A DNA stretch of 52,018 nt, from positions 1 through 52,018 of the forward strand of contig JAJRQK010000037.1 in the NCBI GenBank assembly GCA_024280295.1, read 5' to 3'. Every line of letters starts with the position of its first letter. The first letter of the stretch is position 1. The notes beneath the pieces were generated by a model. It searched no databases. It worked only from the letters and a program-made list of their open reading frames with translations, and was not told the origin of the DNA. The stretch comes from Bacteroidota bacterium (GTDB lineage: Bacteria; Bacteroidota; Bacteroidia; Flavobacteriales_D; Crocinitomicaceae). The position numbers were made by a program, and so were the translations under genes. Below are positions 42,803-50,747 of the stretch, piece after piece.

Positions 42803-42957
42803 TGCGCTCCTGATTGAAATGGAAATCAGCACGAACCAAATTAATTGTCGATACTTTCTTTTTTGAAGCAACCTTAGAAGCTTACGAAAAGAATTAGAGG
42901 AGCATGTTTTGGGAGTGCTATTGTATAGAAAAGCAGGTGTTAGCGCCTAAAAAAAAC
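42803..42957. repeat. Extragenic repeat, family 2 copy 2
   Basis: This ~155-bp block is homologous to 6239-6388 at both ends: TGCGCTCCTGATTG and AATGGAAATCAGCACGAA at the start, GAAAAGCAG and an A-run at the end. CTGATT and AATCAG form an inverted repeat. It lies between the convergent tex and polytopic membrane-protein genes. Confidence 0.55.
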
Positions 42958-42960
42958 GAA

Positions 42961-44547
42961 TTATTTGTAAATCATAAGAACTTTGGCTGAATCTAGTCCA
43001 CTCGCAGTGTACCAACGATTTAAACCTGCCACACTAACTTCAGAAAAGAACTGGCCAAATTCACCAGGACAGCCACTCGAGTAACCATTAACTGTGGGAA
43101 TCGGGACATACGTGCTAGCGATCATTGCATCTAGATGGGTTATATAAAATTCCTGAGTTGAATCAATAACGACATACGATTGATGGATGGAACTCATGTT
43201 TTCCTCGATAAGTTCTATCATTGATTCACGTCGATCTACAATTACTTCTTTTTCGGTTCGGATAACACGCGTTGGTACAAAGGCATTATCGATAACTATT
43301 AGAACAAATAGGAGAATACTCCACTTGCGAGGAATTTTTACAGCAAGAGAAACCAAAAAAACAATAATTAAAAATAGCTCAACATTCATAAATCTATTGA
43401 GCACTCGCATACTTCCCATTCCAGGGAGTTTAAATAGTAGAGCGAAGAATGTTTGACCGTCATAAGTCCGAATAAATCCTAAAAATACTAGGAATGCCAC
43501 TATAGAAATAGTCCAAGTCAGTTTGGATATGCTTCTCTTTCGAAGCTTCCAATAAATCCAGAAGAATGGAATTCCTAGCATCCCTATTAATGGAATCATA
43601 CCAGGGAATGTGTAATGAATCCACCAAAATGGAATTTCAGGGCGACAGTTTTCATTTAATACTTGCCATGTCCATGCAGATTCACTTGGGAAGAAAAAGG
43701 ATAAGATAACAGGTATGTTCCAACGAACCTCTTCGTAAGTGCGTAAGCCAAGTTGTTCTGACATTTCGTAGTAAGGCAACATAAGCCACAACATTGCCAC
43801 AACAGAAATTGCAATTGTACCTCCTGTAAAAATCAGAGACTGTCCCTTGAAGAATTTAACAAAGAACAAATGTTTCTTCGTCATAATAGCATGAATAATC
43901 ACTACAAACAGACTGAAATACATTAAGAAAAACCCAGTGTAAATTACGCCGTAAAATTGATAGACAATTCCGAGTGAGAAAATAACGAAATATTTTACAC
44001 GTGATGTTTCTACCATTTTCACACCACTATATAAAACGATTGGCACCATGAATCGAATCATCATTTGCATGTAGTTGATCTGCCCTAAGTTGAAGATTGT
44101 AAATGCGAAAATCCACGCAGCAATTATAGCTAAATCCCAACGGTTAAACCATCGTTTCATAACATAGTATGCCGACCAATAATTTAGAGAGCAAATCACG
44201 ATCCACCAAAGCTGATAAGAGGTTTCGTGGGATATTCCAAACATTCTCCAAACACCATAAAATGGCATCGTTCCAATCATATTATCGGATAGAGCTATGG
44301 TATTTTCAAAAGGATACATAAAACCTGCACTCCAAAAGCTATCAGTTCCACCAGTTGACCATTGATACCCGTGTTCCAATAAAAAATTAATGAAACGAGA
44401 ATCACCTAAATCTCCGGGGATGTATTCAAATCCCACTCCGAGAATCCGAACACAGAAATACCAGATACCAAAGATAAAAACAAGCACAGGAAGTACTTGT
44501 GAAAGTGTCTTCTGATATTCTTCCGATATAAACGACTTAGATGCCAT
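42961..44547 (-). CDS. Polytopic membrane protein, possible GT-C glycosyltransferase
   Basis: This 528-residue protein has about ten transmembrane helices followed by a soluble C-terminal ~120 residues. The first extracytoplasmic loop begins PGDLGDSRFINFLLEHGY and contains FWSAGFMYPFENTIALSDN. An acidic residue pair in that loop is the hallmark of GT-C enzymes that use lipid-linked sugars, so a role in surface polysaccharide assembly is plausible but unproven. It overlaps menC by 11 bases and is last in the menA-menC operon, though its connection to menaquinone is unclear. Confidence 0.7.
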   Translation of the reverse strand: MASKSFISEEYQKTLSQVLPVLVFIFGIWYFCVRILGVGFEYIPGDLGDSRFINFLLEHGYQWSTGGTDSFWSAGFMYPFENTIALSDNMIGTMPFYGVWRMFGISHETSYQLWWIVICSLNYWSAYYVMKRWFNRWDLAIIAAWIFAFTIFNLGQINYMQMMIRFMVPIVLYSGVKMVETSRVKYFVIFSLGIVYQFYGVIYTGFFLMYFSLFVVIIHAIMTKKHLFFVKFFKGQSLIFTGGTIAISVVAMLWLMLPYYEMSEQLGLRTYEEVRWNIPVILSFFFPSESAWTWQVLNENCRPEIPFWWIHYTFPGMIPLIGMLGIPFFWIYWKLRKRSISKLTWTISIVAFLVFLGFIRTYDGQTFFALLFKLPGMGSMRVLNRFMNVELFLIIVFLVSLAVKIPRKWSILLFVLIVIDNAFVPTRVIRTEKEVIVDRRESMIELIEENMSSIHQSYVVIDSTQEFYITHLDAMIASTYVPIPTVNGYSSGCPGEFGQFFSEVSVAGLNRWYTASGLDSAKVLMIYK

Positions 44548-45541
44548 CGATCAAAGATATGCTACCATTTTGAACTGACAAATTACTTGGGATATTATCT
44601 GTGTACAATGAACCTGTGCCTAATCCTTGAGGTAGATCATTATCATACTCAGCAGTAAGTTGACAGATTGCGTTCAAACCTATATTAGATTCTAACGCTG
44701 AAGTGATCCACCAAGGAATGCTGTATTCTTCCGCGAGCGAGATCCATTCTTGAGTGCCACTAATACCTCCGTGAAGGCTTGGTTTTAGGATGATGTACTG
44801 AGGCTGTATTGTCTCTAGTAGTTTTCTTTTTTCGGTTAATTCGTGAACTCCAATTAATTCTTCGTCCAAAGCAATATCCACAGGAGTCGATTGGCAAAGT
44901 TGATACATTTCTCGCCATTGCCCTGCCTTTATTGGTTGTTCAATTGAGTGTATGTCGAATTGATTTAGAGATTCCAATTTTGAATAAGCCTCAGATGGAT
45001 TAAAAGCACCGTTTGCATCAACCCGAAGTGTCAATTTTGAGGATTGATCCCGAATGATTCCAAGTAATTCTAACTCATTTTCAAAGTCAATTGCACCGAT
45101 TTTCATTTTAATAGTGGTGAACCCTTGTGCTATTTTCTCATTAATTTGTTCAAGCATAAAGGATCGATCTCCCATCCAAATAAGACCATTGATAAGAATT
45201 GATTTATCACCTTGCGTAAATGTGTTATCAAAAATTACTCCTTTGCCTCCATTTTGAAGATCAAGCATTGCACATTCAAGTCCAAATTTGATGGAGGGCC
45301 ATTTATCAAGATTCTCTTTCAAGTTAGAGCAAACTCGACCTAACATTCCTTCATACTCCTTAATTGAGTTAAAGTCAGGCGAAAGTCCAGCAATGATACT
45401 GCATTCTCCTGTTCCAATAATTGTGGAGTTTTCTTTATTCCAAACCTCGATGAACCATGCATGCTTTTCTGTTAAAATACCACGACTAGTACCACTTGGA
45501 TGTTTAAAATGAAATGTTTTTTTGTGAAACCGTGCTTTCAT
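44537..45541 (-). CDS. menC: o-Succinylbenzoate synthase (enolase superfamily)
   Basis: This 334-residue enzyme dehydrates SHCHC to o-succinylbenzoate in menaquinone synthesis. Enolase-superfamily landmarks are present: the KxK pair in TIKMKIGAIDF, metal ligands in LRVDANGAF, SIEQPIKAG and ALDEELIG, and the second lysine in IILKPSLHGG. A muconate-lactonising-type relative with another substrate is the alternative, but the immediate neighbour menA supports MenC. The ATG follows the menA stop directly (TAG-ATG) with no gap. Confidence 0.88.
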   Translation of the reverse strand: MKARFHKKTFHFKHPSGTSRGILTEKHAWFIEVWNKENSTIIGTGECSIIAGLSPDFNSIKEYEGMLGRVCSNLKENLDKWPSIKFGLECAMLDLQNGGKGVIFDNTFTQGDKSILINGLIWMGDRSFMLEQINEKIAQGFTTIKMKIGAIDFENELELLGIIRDQSSKLTLRVDANGAFNPSEAYSKLESLNQFDIHSIEQPIKAGQWREMYQLCQSTPVDIALDEELIGVHELTEKRKLLETIQPQYIILKPSLHGGISGTQEWISLAEEYSIPWWITSALESNIGLNAICQLTAEYDNDLPQGLGTGSLYTDNIPSNLSVQNGSISLIDGI

Positions 45542-46459
45542 CTAACCAGTAATTGATTTTAAGTAGACGAGTATTCCCCAGAGCGTAAGTGAAAGAAAAA
45601 AGGTCGAAAGTGCAACGACTTTTAATTCGGGGTCGTAATTCTTTAAGGAGGTTGTTTTCATAACTTTCCGTAAATGATAAAGAAGAATTCCCCCTGGTAG
45701 CATAGCCGCAAATACTATTGGCTTATTAAATTGTGAGACAAAATAGGCCAATGCAATGAGTGCTACAAAAATGAGCGCAGCGTGATAAAACTTTGCCATG
45801 TCGGGACCAATCTTTACAACGACTGTCTTTTTACCAGATTTCTTGTCATTGACGTAATCGCGCATGTTATTGAGGTTTAAAACCGCAGTACTCAATAAAC
45901 CTACACAGATGGCTAATGAAATGTTTTCATAAACGAAACCTTTACTGTATAATGAGTAGACTCCAAGAACGCTCACAAATCCGAAGAAGAGAAAAACCAT
46001 TAAATCTCCTAAGCCATAATAACCGTAAGCTTTTTTTCCAACAGTGTACATGATGGCGGCTGCAACACATGCCAATGCAAGGATGATGTAAAACCATAAT
46101 GTTGTAGAATCCATTCCTTGGACGCCAAAGTAAATGAGAAACCCAGCAGAAATTAAACTAAGAACAGCAGTAATGATTACAGCAAATTTCATCTCTTTAG
46201 GAGATATTATTCCCTTTTGAACCATTCGATCTGGACCAACACGATGTGTATTATCAGTCCCTTTGACTCCATCTCCTAAGTCGTTTGCCAAATTTGAAAC
46301 GATTTGAAAGAGTATGGTAGTTGAAACAGCAAGTGTGAATATAAGCGGATCCCAAAAACCACCGTAGTAGGCAACAGCAGTACCCATAACAATTCCAGCT
46401 AAAGATAGTGGTAACGTTCTAAGTCGCATTGCTATAATCCAAGCTTTTCCTTTTGACAT
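45542..46459 (-). CDS. menA: 1,4-Dihydroxy-2-naphthoate polyprenyltransferase
   Basis: This 305-residue UbiA-family membrane enzyme attaches the isoprenoid side chain to DHNA, giving demethylmenaquinone. It has eight or nine hydrophobic helices. The first aspartate-rich site for prenyl diphosphate and Mg2+ is NLANDLGDGVKGTDN (NDxxD), and the second lies in NLNNMRDYVNDKKSGKKT. KAWIIAMRLRTLPLSLAGIVMG is a typical MenA N-terminus. The product is the natural acceptor for the NQR complex encoded at 13.6-19.7 kb. First gene of the menA-menC-membrane protein operon. Confidence 0.93.
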   Translation of the reverse strand: MSKGKAWIIAMRLRTLPLSLAGIVMGTAVAYYGGFWDPLIFTLAVSTTILFQIVSNLANDLGDGVKGTDNTHRVGPDRMVQKGIISPKEMKFAVIITAVLSLISAGFLIYFGVQGMDSTTLWFYIILALACVAAAIMYTVGKKAYGYYGLGDLMVFLFFGFVSVLGVYSLYSKGFVYENISLAICVGLLSTAVLNLNNMRDYVNDKKSGKKTVVVKIGPDMAKFYHAALIFVALIALAYFVSQFNKPIVFAAMLPGGILLYHLRKVMKTTSLKNYDPELKVVALSTFFLSLTLWGILVYLKSITG

Positions 46460-46463
46460 ATAA

Positions 46464-46493
46464 CAAATGTAATTCTTTCATTATATAATCAAA
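46464..46493 (-). promoter_or_regulatory. Promoter of the men operon, -7 box four bases from ATG
   Basis: On the minus strand TTTG (46493-46490) is followed after 18 bases by TACATTTG (46471-46464), then TTAT and the menA ATG. The expected transcription start coincides with the start codon. Confidence 0.6.
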
Positions 46494-46565
46494 GATGCTT
46501 CTAGTTAACTTTAGGCTTCTTTGACCTTTCTTAATTAATTGTGCGTACATAGTAAAAAAAATAAA

Positions 46566-46573
46566 TATCTTCG
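46566..46573 (+). promoter_or_regulatory. -7 box four bases before the second NPD gene
   Basis: TATCTTCG-CAGT-ATG: a TAnnTTCG variant box directly before the start at 46578, again predicting a leaderless or nearly leaderless mRNA. Confidence 0.45.
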
Positions 46574-46577
46574 CAGT

Positions 46578-47552
46578 ATGAATCAAGATGTTAAGGAATC
46601 TGGCTTGTGCAAAATGTTAGGGATTGATTTCCCAATTATTGTGGCACCTATGTTTCTCGTTTCCAACAAGGCAATGATAATTGCTGCTACTAAGGCTGGT
46701 GTAACAGGTGCAATTCCTGCGCTCAATTATAGAACAGTTGAGGAGCTTCGGAAAGTAATTCGCGAATTAAAGGTGGAGGCAACAGGTCCATTTGGAATTA
46801 ATCTGATTGTAAACAAGTCGAACTTTTTATACAAAGAGCAGTTAAAAGCTTGTTGTGAGGAAAAGGTAGATTATATCATTACATCTCTTGGTTCTCCAGA
46901 GGAAACAATTCGTCAAGCACATGCTGCAGGTGTCAAAGTTTTTTGTGATGTTGTCGATGCTCGATTTGCTAAGAAAGTGGAGGCACTTGGAGCTGATGCA
47001 CTAATTGCCGTCAACAAAGAAGCTGGTGGACATGCTGGTCCAATGTCATTCAAGGAGCTAATCCCACTTCTGAATGAAACATGTAATATTCCAGTTATTT
47101 CCGCAGGAGGTGTTGGTAATGGTGCAGAAGCAAAAGAAATGATGAATTATGGCGCTGCTGGGTTATCAATGGGAAGTATTTTTATTGCCTCGAATGAAGC
47201 TGGTGTTTCTGATGAGTACAAACAGGCATGCGTTGACTATGGCAAGGAAGATATTGTAATGACAACGAAATTGTCAGGCACTCCATGTACAGTGATTAAA
47301 ACTCCGTATGTTGAGAAAGTTGGCACGAAACAAAATAAGTTCGAGCGATTTCTAAATAAGAATAAGCGTTTAAAGAAGTGGTTTAAAGCTTTTACGTTTA
47401 TGAAGGGAATGAAGCGTTTGAAAAATGCTGCATTTAGCTCTACATATAAAACAGTATGGTGTGCAGGACCATCAATTGAGCATGTGCATGAAATTCGTCC
47501 TCTGGGAGATATAGTGAAATCAATTCGACAAGAATATGAGCAAGCCAACTAA
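46578..47552 (+). CDS. Nitronate monooxygenase-like flavoprotein
   Basis: This 324-residue NPD-family TIM barrel has DFPIIVAPMFLVSNKAMI at the N-terminus, NKEAGGHAGP (catalytic His region) and ISAGGVGNGAEAKEMMNYGAAGLSMGSIF for FMN phosphate. It differs from the paralog at 30134-31087 in having a basic ~40-residue insert near the C-terminus (NKFERFLNKNKRLKKWFKAF). ATG 46578 is preferred because the promoter box precedes it; an upstream start at 46539 would precede that box. The last 17 bases overlap the DUF4442 gene. Confidence 0.88.
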   Translation: MNQDVKESGLCKMLGIDFPIIVAPMFLVSNKAMIIAATKAGVTGAIPALNYRTVEELRKVIRELKVEATGPFGINLIVNKSNFLYKEQLKACCEEKVDYIITSLGSPEETIRQAHAAGVKVFCDVVDARFAKKVEALGADALIAVNKEAGGHAGPMSFKELIPLLNETCNIPVISAGGVGNGAEAKEMMNYGAAGLSMGSIFIASNEAGVSDEYKQACVDYGKEDIVMTTKLSGTPCTVIKTPYVEKVGTKQNKFERFLNKNKRLKKWFKAFTFMKGMKRLKNAAFSSTYKTVWCAGPSIEHVHEIRPLGDIVKSIRQEYEQAN

Positions 47553-48015
47553 AGAAGTTTCCTTAAAAAAAATGAAATGGATGCTCTTCCTATTGGGGTT
47601 GACTAAAATTCCGATCATTGGTTTTGTAAAACCGAGATTAATTGAGCTCAATGATCAGAAAGCACGTGTAAAGATTCGGTTGAGAAGACGATCCAAAAAC
47701 CACCTCAAATCAATGTATTTTGGTGCACTTGCTGTCGGGGCTGATGTGGCTGCGGGTTTACATGCGTTTTATTTTGCAGGGAAAATGGGGAAGAAAGTGT
47801 CTTTTGCGTTCAAAGGAATGAATGTCGAATTTCTTATGAGAGCTGAGAGTGATATAATTTTTTCGAGTAATGATGGTGCTTTGGTAAGTGCTGCAATGCA
47901 GGAATCACTTGAGAATTCTTCGCGGGTAAATAAGTCAATATCTGTTATAGCTGAAAATATAAATGGAGAGATTGTTGCAACCTTCACTATGATTGTTTCG
48001 GTGAGAGTCAAATAA
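47536..48015 (+). CDS. DUF4442 hotdog-fold thioesterase-like protein
   Basis: This 159-residue protein of the DUF4442/PaaI-like hotdog superfamily has KARVKIRLRRRSKNHLKSMYFGALAVGADVAAGLHAF, which contains the central-helix region. Possible acyl-CoA or acyl-ACP hydrolysis is inferred from the fold; catalytic residues are poorly conserved. It starts within the 3' end of the NPD gene (17-base overlap), so the two are translationally coupled and may act on the same acyl substrates. Confidence 0.75.
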   Translation: MSKPTKEVSLKKMKWMLFLLGLTKIPIIGFVKPRLIELNDQKARVKIRLRRRSKNHLKSMYFGALAVGADVAAGLHAFYFAGKMGKKVSFAFKGMNVEFLMRAESDIIFSSNDGALVSAAMQESLENSSRVNKSISVIAENINGEIVATFTMIVSVRVK

Positions 48016-48063
48016 TAGCCTAAGATCATCTGTTAATCAGATTTACAACAATAATATTCTACT

Positions 48064-48071
48064 TACATTTG
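48064..48071 (+). promoter_or_regulatory. -7 box of the rhodanese operon
   Basis: TACATTTG lies 23 bases before ATG 48095. An in-frame GTG at 48074 would lie at or before the transcription start, so 48095 is chosen. Confidence 0.5.
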
Positions 48072-48094
48072 CCGTGCTAGAAAAACAAATTAGT

Positions 48095-48409
48095 ATGCGG
48101 TATATTTCTATTGAAGACGCTCACAGTAAAGTGAAGAAAAATGAACTAATACTTCTCGATATTCGAGAACCTTATGAACTCGATATTTGTTCAATTGATT
48201 CGGTTCAAATTCCAATGGCTGATGTTATTTCTCGGATAAATGAGATCCCAACTAAGAGTGATGTTGCAATAATGTGTAAATCTGGGAAAAGGGCAGAGGC
48301 AATGGCTAATATTCTTATAACTGAACATGAAATGGAGAATGTTTATGTATTGCAAGGAGGTATGTTAGCTTGGATTAAAAAAATTGATACACACCTAGAA
48401 AGTTACTAA
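48095..48409 (+). CDS. Rhodanese-like domain protein
   Basis: This 104-residue single-domain rhodanese has LLDIREPYEL, the active-site loop MCKSGKRAEAM with catalytic C61, and VYVLQGGMLAW near the end. Such proteins carry persulfide sulfur or act in redox and sulfur-relay reactions; the partner is unknown. The stop codon is immediately followed by the ATG of the DUF368 gene, so they share an mRNA. The start is set at 48095 from the promoter position. Confidence 0.88.
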   Translation: MRYISIEDAHSKVKKNELILLDIREPYELDICSIDSVQIPMADVISRINEIPTKSDVAIMCKSGKRAEAMANILITEHEMENVYVLQGGMLAWIKKIDTHLESY

Positions 48410-49333
48410 ATGGCGAAACGAACTCTACTACAAAATTCAGTATTAACATTTAAGGGAATGGCAATGGGTGCAGCTGATGTTGTTCCTGGTGTGTCTGGCG
48501 GAACAATAGCTTTCATTTCTGGAATTTATGAGGAACTGATTGATTCAATTAACAAGATCAACCTCGGTGCACTAAAGATCTGGAAAAAGGAAGGGTTCAA
48601 ATCCTTTTGGGAGTATATTAACGGGACATTCTTTGTATTCCTTTTTACTGGAATTGGTATAAGTATTGTCAGTTTAGTTAAATTACTCACAAGTTTACTC
48701 GAATTTCATCCAGTTTTGTTTTGGAGTTTCTTTTTTGGATTAATCATCGCAAGTGTTTGGTTAATCTCAAAATCCGTCACAAAATGGTCCATCGGTTCTA
48801 TTGTGTCCTTAGTTATTGGTACTGGAATCGCTTATTACATCACAACCATACAGTCCGTGGCGAATGTTGATTCTCAATGGTTCATTTTCTTTAGCGGAGC
48901 ACTGGCAATTTGCGCAATGATTTTACCCGGAGTTTCTGGGGCATTCATATTGCTCTTGCTAGGTAGTTATGATAATGTTTTAACCGCCATTACTGAACGA
49001 GATTTAGTCTTAATCGCAATCTTTGCTGCAGGTTGTCTGATTGGATTACTATCCTTTGCGCGTGTTTTAAAATTCTTATTCACGAAATATATGAATATCA
49101 CAGTGGCATTATTGACTGGATTCATGATCGGATCATTAAACAAAGTTTGGCCTTGGAAGAAAACAATTGAATATCGAATTAACTCGCATGGTGAAGAAGT
49201 TCCTTTTATCCAAGACAATGTTTTGCCAAGTAATTTCGATGGAGAAGGTCAATTGTGGATTGCAATTACCTGTGCGGTTCTTGGATTTTTAATTATTTTC
49301 ACCCTCGAACGATTCGCACCTAAAAAGAGCTAG
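48410..49333 (+). CDS. DUF368 membrane protein, probable polyprenyl-phosphate transporter
   Basis: This 307-residue integral membrane protein has about eight to nine helices and two internally repeated glycine-rich motifs, GAADVVPGVSGGTIAFISGIYE and ICAMILPGVSGAFILLLLGSYD, characteristic of DUF368. Members (PopT) have been implicated in returning undecaprenyl phosphate across the membrane for cell-wall recycling. The gene directly follows the rhodanese stop and precedes aroE by 21 bases. The assignment to carrier-lipid transport is by family only. Confidence 0.87.
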   Translation: MAKRTLLQNSVLTFKGMAMGAADVVPGVSGGTIAFISGIYEELIDSINKINLGALKIWKKEGFKSFWEYINGTFFVFLFTGIGISIVSLVKLLTSLLEFHPVLFWSFFFGLIIASVWLISKSVTKWSIGSIVSLVIGTGIAYYITTIQSVANVDSQWFIFFSGALAICAMILPGVSGAFILLLLGSYDNVLTAITERDLVLIAIFAAGCLIGLLSFARVLKFLFTKYMNITVALLTGFMIGSLNKVWPWKKTIEYRINSHGEEVPFIQDNVLPSNFDGEGQLWIAITCAVLGFLIIFTLERFAPKKS

Positions 49334-49354
49334 TGCATCGCTAAAGATTGAAGC

Positions 49355-50086
49355 ATGAAACATTACGGACTGATCGGAAGGTCACTCAAACATTCTTTCT
49401 CACAAACATTTTTCACGGAGTACTTCAACTCTAAAAACATCGAAGCGCGCTATCATTTAATTGAACTGGAAGATTTAAGTCAACAAGCAGATCTCTTATC
49501 TGGAAAGTATTCAGGGCTCAATGTGACGATCCCATACAAGGAAGAAATCATTCCTTATTTAGATGAATTGAGCGATGTAGCAAAGACGATTGGTGCCATT
49601 AATGTGATTGAATTCCGAAATGGTAAGAAAATCGGACACAATACTGATGCCTTTGGATTTCATCAGTCGATAAAACCTTTTTTGACCAATAAACATGAGC
49701 GAGCCGTAATTTTTGGTACAGGTGGTGCATCAAAAGCAGTTGAATATGTCTTGAAATTAATTGGACTAGAGGTCATTTTTATTTCTAGGACTCCCAATGG
49801 AGAAAATCAATTTGATTACAACGAAGTAAATAAGCACATGTTGAATGCATGTAAACTAATCGTCAATACGACACCTGTTGGAACATTTCCTAATGTTGAT
49901 AATTGTATAGATATTCCGTTTGAAAATCTAACAGAAGATCACCTTGTGATTGACTTAATTTACAATCCTGCTCGAACCAATTTTTTGCTAAAATCAGAAC
50001 AAAATGGTGCTACAACCTTAAACGGATTAAGCATGCTGAGAGAGCAAGCACTGAAGTCTTGGGTAATTTGGAATGAGCATGACTGA
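49355..50086 (+). CDS. aroE: Shikimate dehydrogenase
   Basis: This 243-residue enzyme reduces 3-dehydroshikimate to shikimate with NADPH in aromatic amino-acid synthesis. Visible motifs are GRSLKHSFSQ (shikimate binding), GLNVTIPYKE (catalytic Lys), GHNTDAFGF (catalytic Asp), the nucleotide-binding GTGGASKAVEYVL and NTTPVGTFPN. It is somewhat shorter than the ~270-residue average but complete. Its last 14 bases overlap the AlbA_2 gene, and it follows the DUF368 gene closely, so it belongs to the rhodanese operon. Confidence 0.94.
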   Translation: MKHYGLIGRSLKHSFSQTFFTEYFNSKNIEARYHLIELEDLSQQADLLSGKYSGLNVTIPYKEEIIPYLDELSDVAKTIGAINVIEFRNGKKIGHNTDAFGFHQSIKPFLTNKHERAVIFGTGGASKAVEYVLKLIGLEVIFISRTPNGENQFDYNEVNKHMLNACKLIVNTTPVGTFPNVDNCIDIPFENLTEDHLVIDLIYNPARTNFLLKSEQNGATTLNGLSMLREQALKSWVIWNEHD

Positions 50087-50702
50087 GTTATTGGATAAAA
50101 TAAAAGCGGGTGAAGGATTGCATCTCGACTTCAAATTTCGATTAGATGATCAAAAGAAGATCGCCCAAACACTCGTCGCCTTTGCAAATGCAGTTGGAGG
50201 AAGTTTGTTAATTGGAGTTAAGGATAATGGTAAAGTCTCAGGAATTAATCCAGAAGAGGAATGTTATATGATTGAAGGTGCGGCAGATTTATACACAAAA
50301 CCACGTGTTCAATTCAAGACGAAAGTGTGGCAAGAACGACATCACCTTGTGCTTGAAGTTATAGTTGATAAATCAAAATTAAAGCATAAAGCGATTGGTG
50401 AAGAGAGTAAATGGCACTCCTTTGTCCGTGTCGATGATCATACATTAGTTGGGAATAAAATCCTAAAAAAAGTCTGGGATTTCGAAAAGCATGGAGTAAA
50501 TCGACCTGAAAAATTTGACAAAACTACGTCTGATTTCATTCAATTGGTGCGTAATTTAGCACCTGTGACTATTTCAACATTGTATAGGAAATCTAATCTA
50601 CCAATGAAAAAAGTGGATGGACTTTTGTCTGTATTGGTATTTTGGAACGTAATCTCCATGGACATGTCCGAAGTCTCAACGAGTTATTGTTTATCGGATT
50701 AA
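50073..50702 (+). CDS. AlbA_2 (Schlafen-like) domain putative DNA-binding protein
   Basis: This 209-residue protein has an N-terminal AlbA_2/divergent AAA-4 domain, visible in GEGLHLDFKFRLDDQKKIAQTLVAFANAVGGSLLIGVKDNGKVSGI and FVRVDDHTLVGNK. Proteins with this domain are usually annotated as transcriptional regulators or ATP-binding proteins, and Schlafen relatives cleave RNA. The C-terminal part contains a winged-helix-like segment (LAPVTISTLYRKSNLPMKKVDGLLSVLVFWNVISMD). The start overlaps aroE by 14 bases. The target is unknown. Confidence 0.8.
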   Translation: MSMTELLDKIKAGEGLHLDFKFRLDDQKKIAQTLVAFANAVGGSLLIGVKDNGKVSGINPEEECYMIEGAADLYTKPRVQFKTKVWQERHHLVLEVIVDKSKLKHKAIGEESKWHSFVRVDDHTLVGNKILKKVWDFEKHGVNRPEKFDKTTSDFIQLVRNLAPVTISTLYRKSNLPMKKVDGLLSVLVFWNVISMDMSEVSTSYCLSD

Positions 50703-50747
50703 TGATTATTTTGTATAATTGTGTCCAAATCAATAACCAATACTATT

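Noticed and set aside
42936-42957. Terminator at the end of repeat family 2 copy 2
   Set aside because: The small AGGTG/CGCCT stem is followed by A on the plus strand, so the T-run would be on the wrong side for either neighbouring gene.
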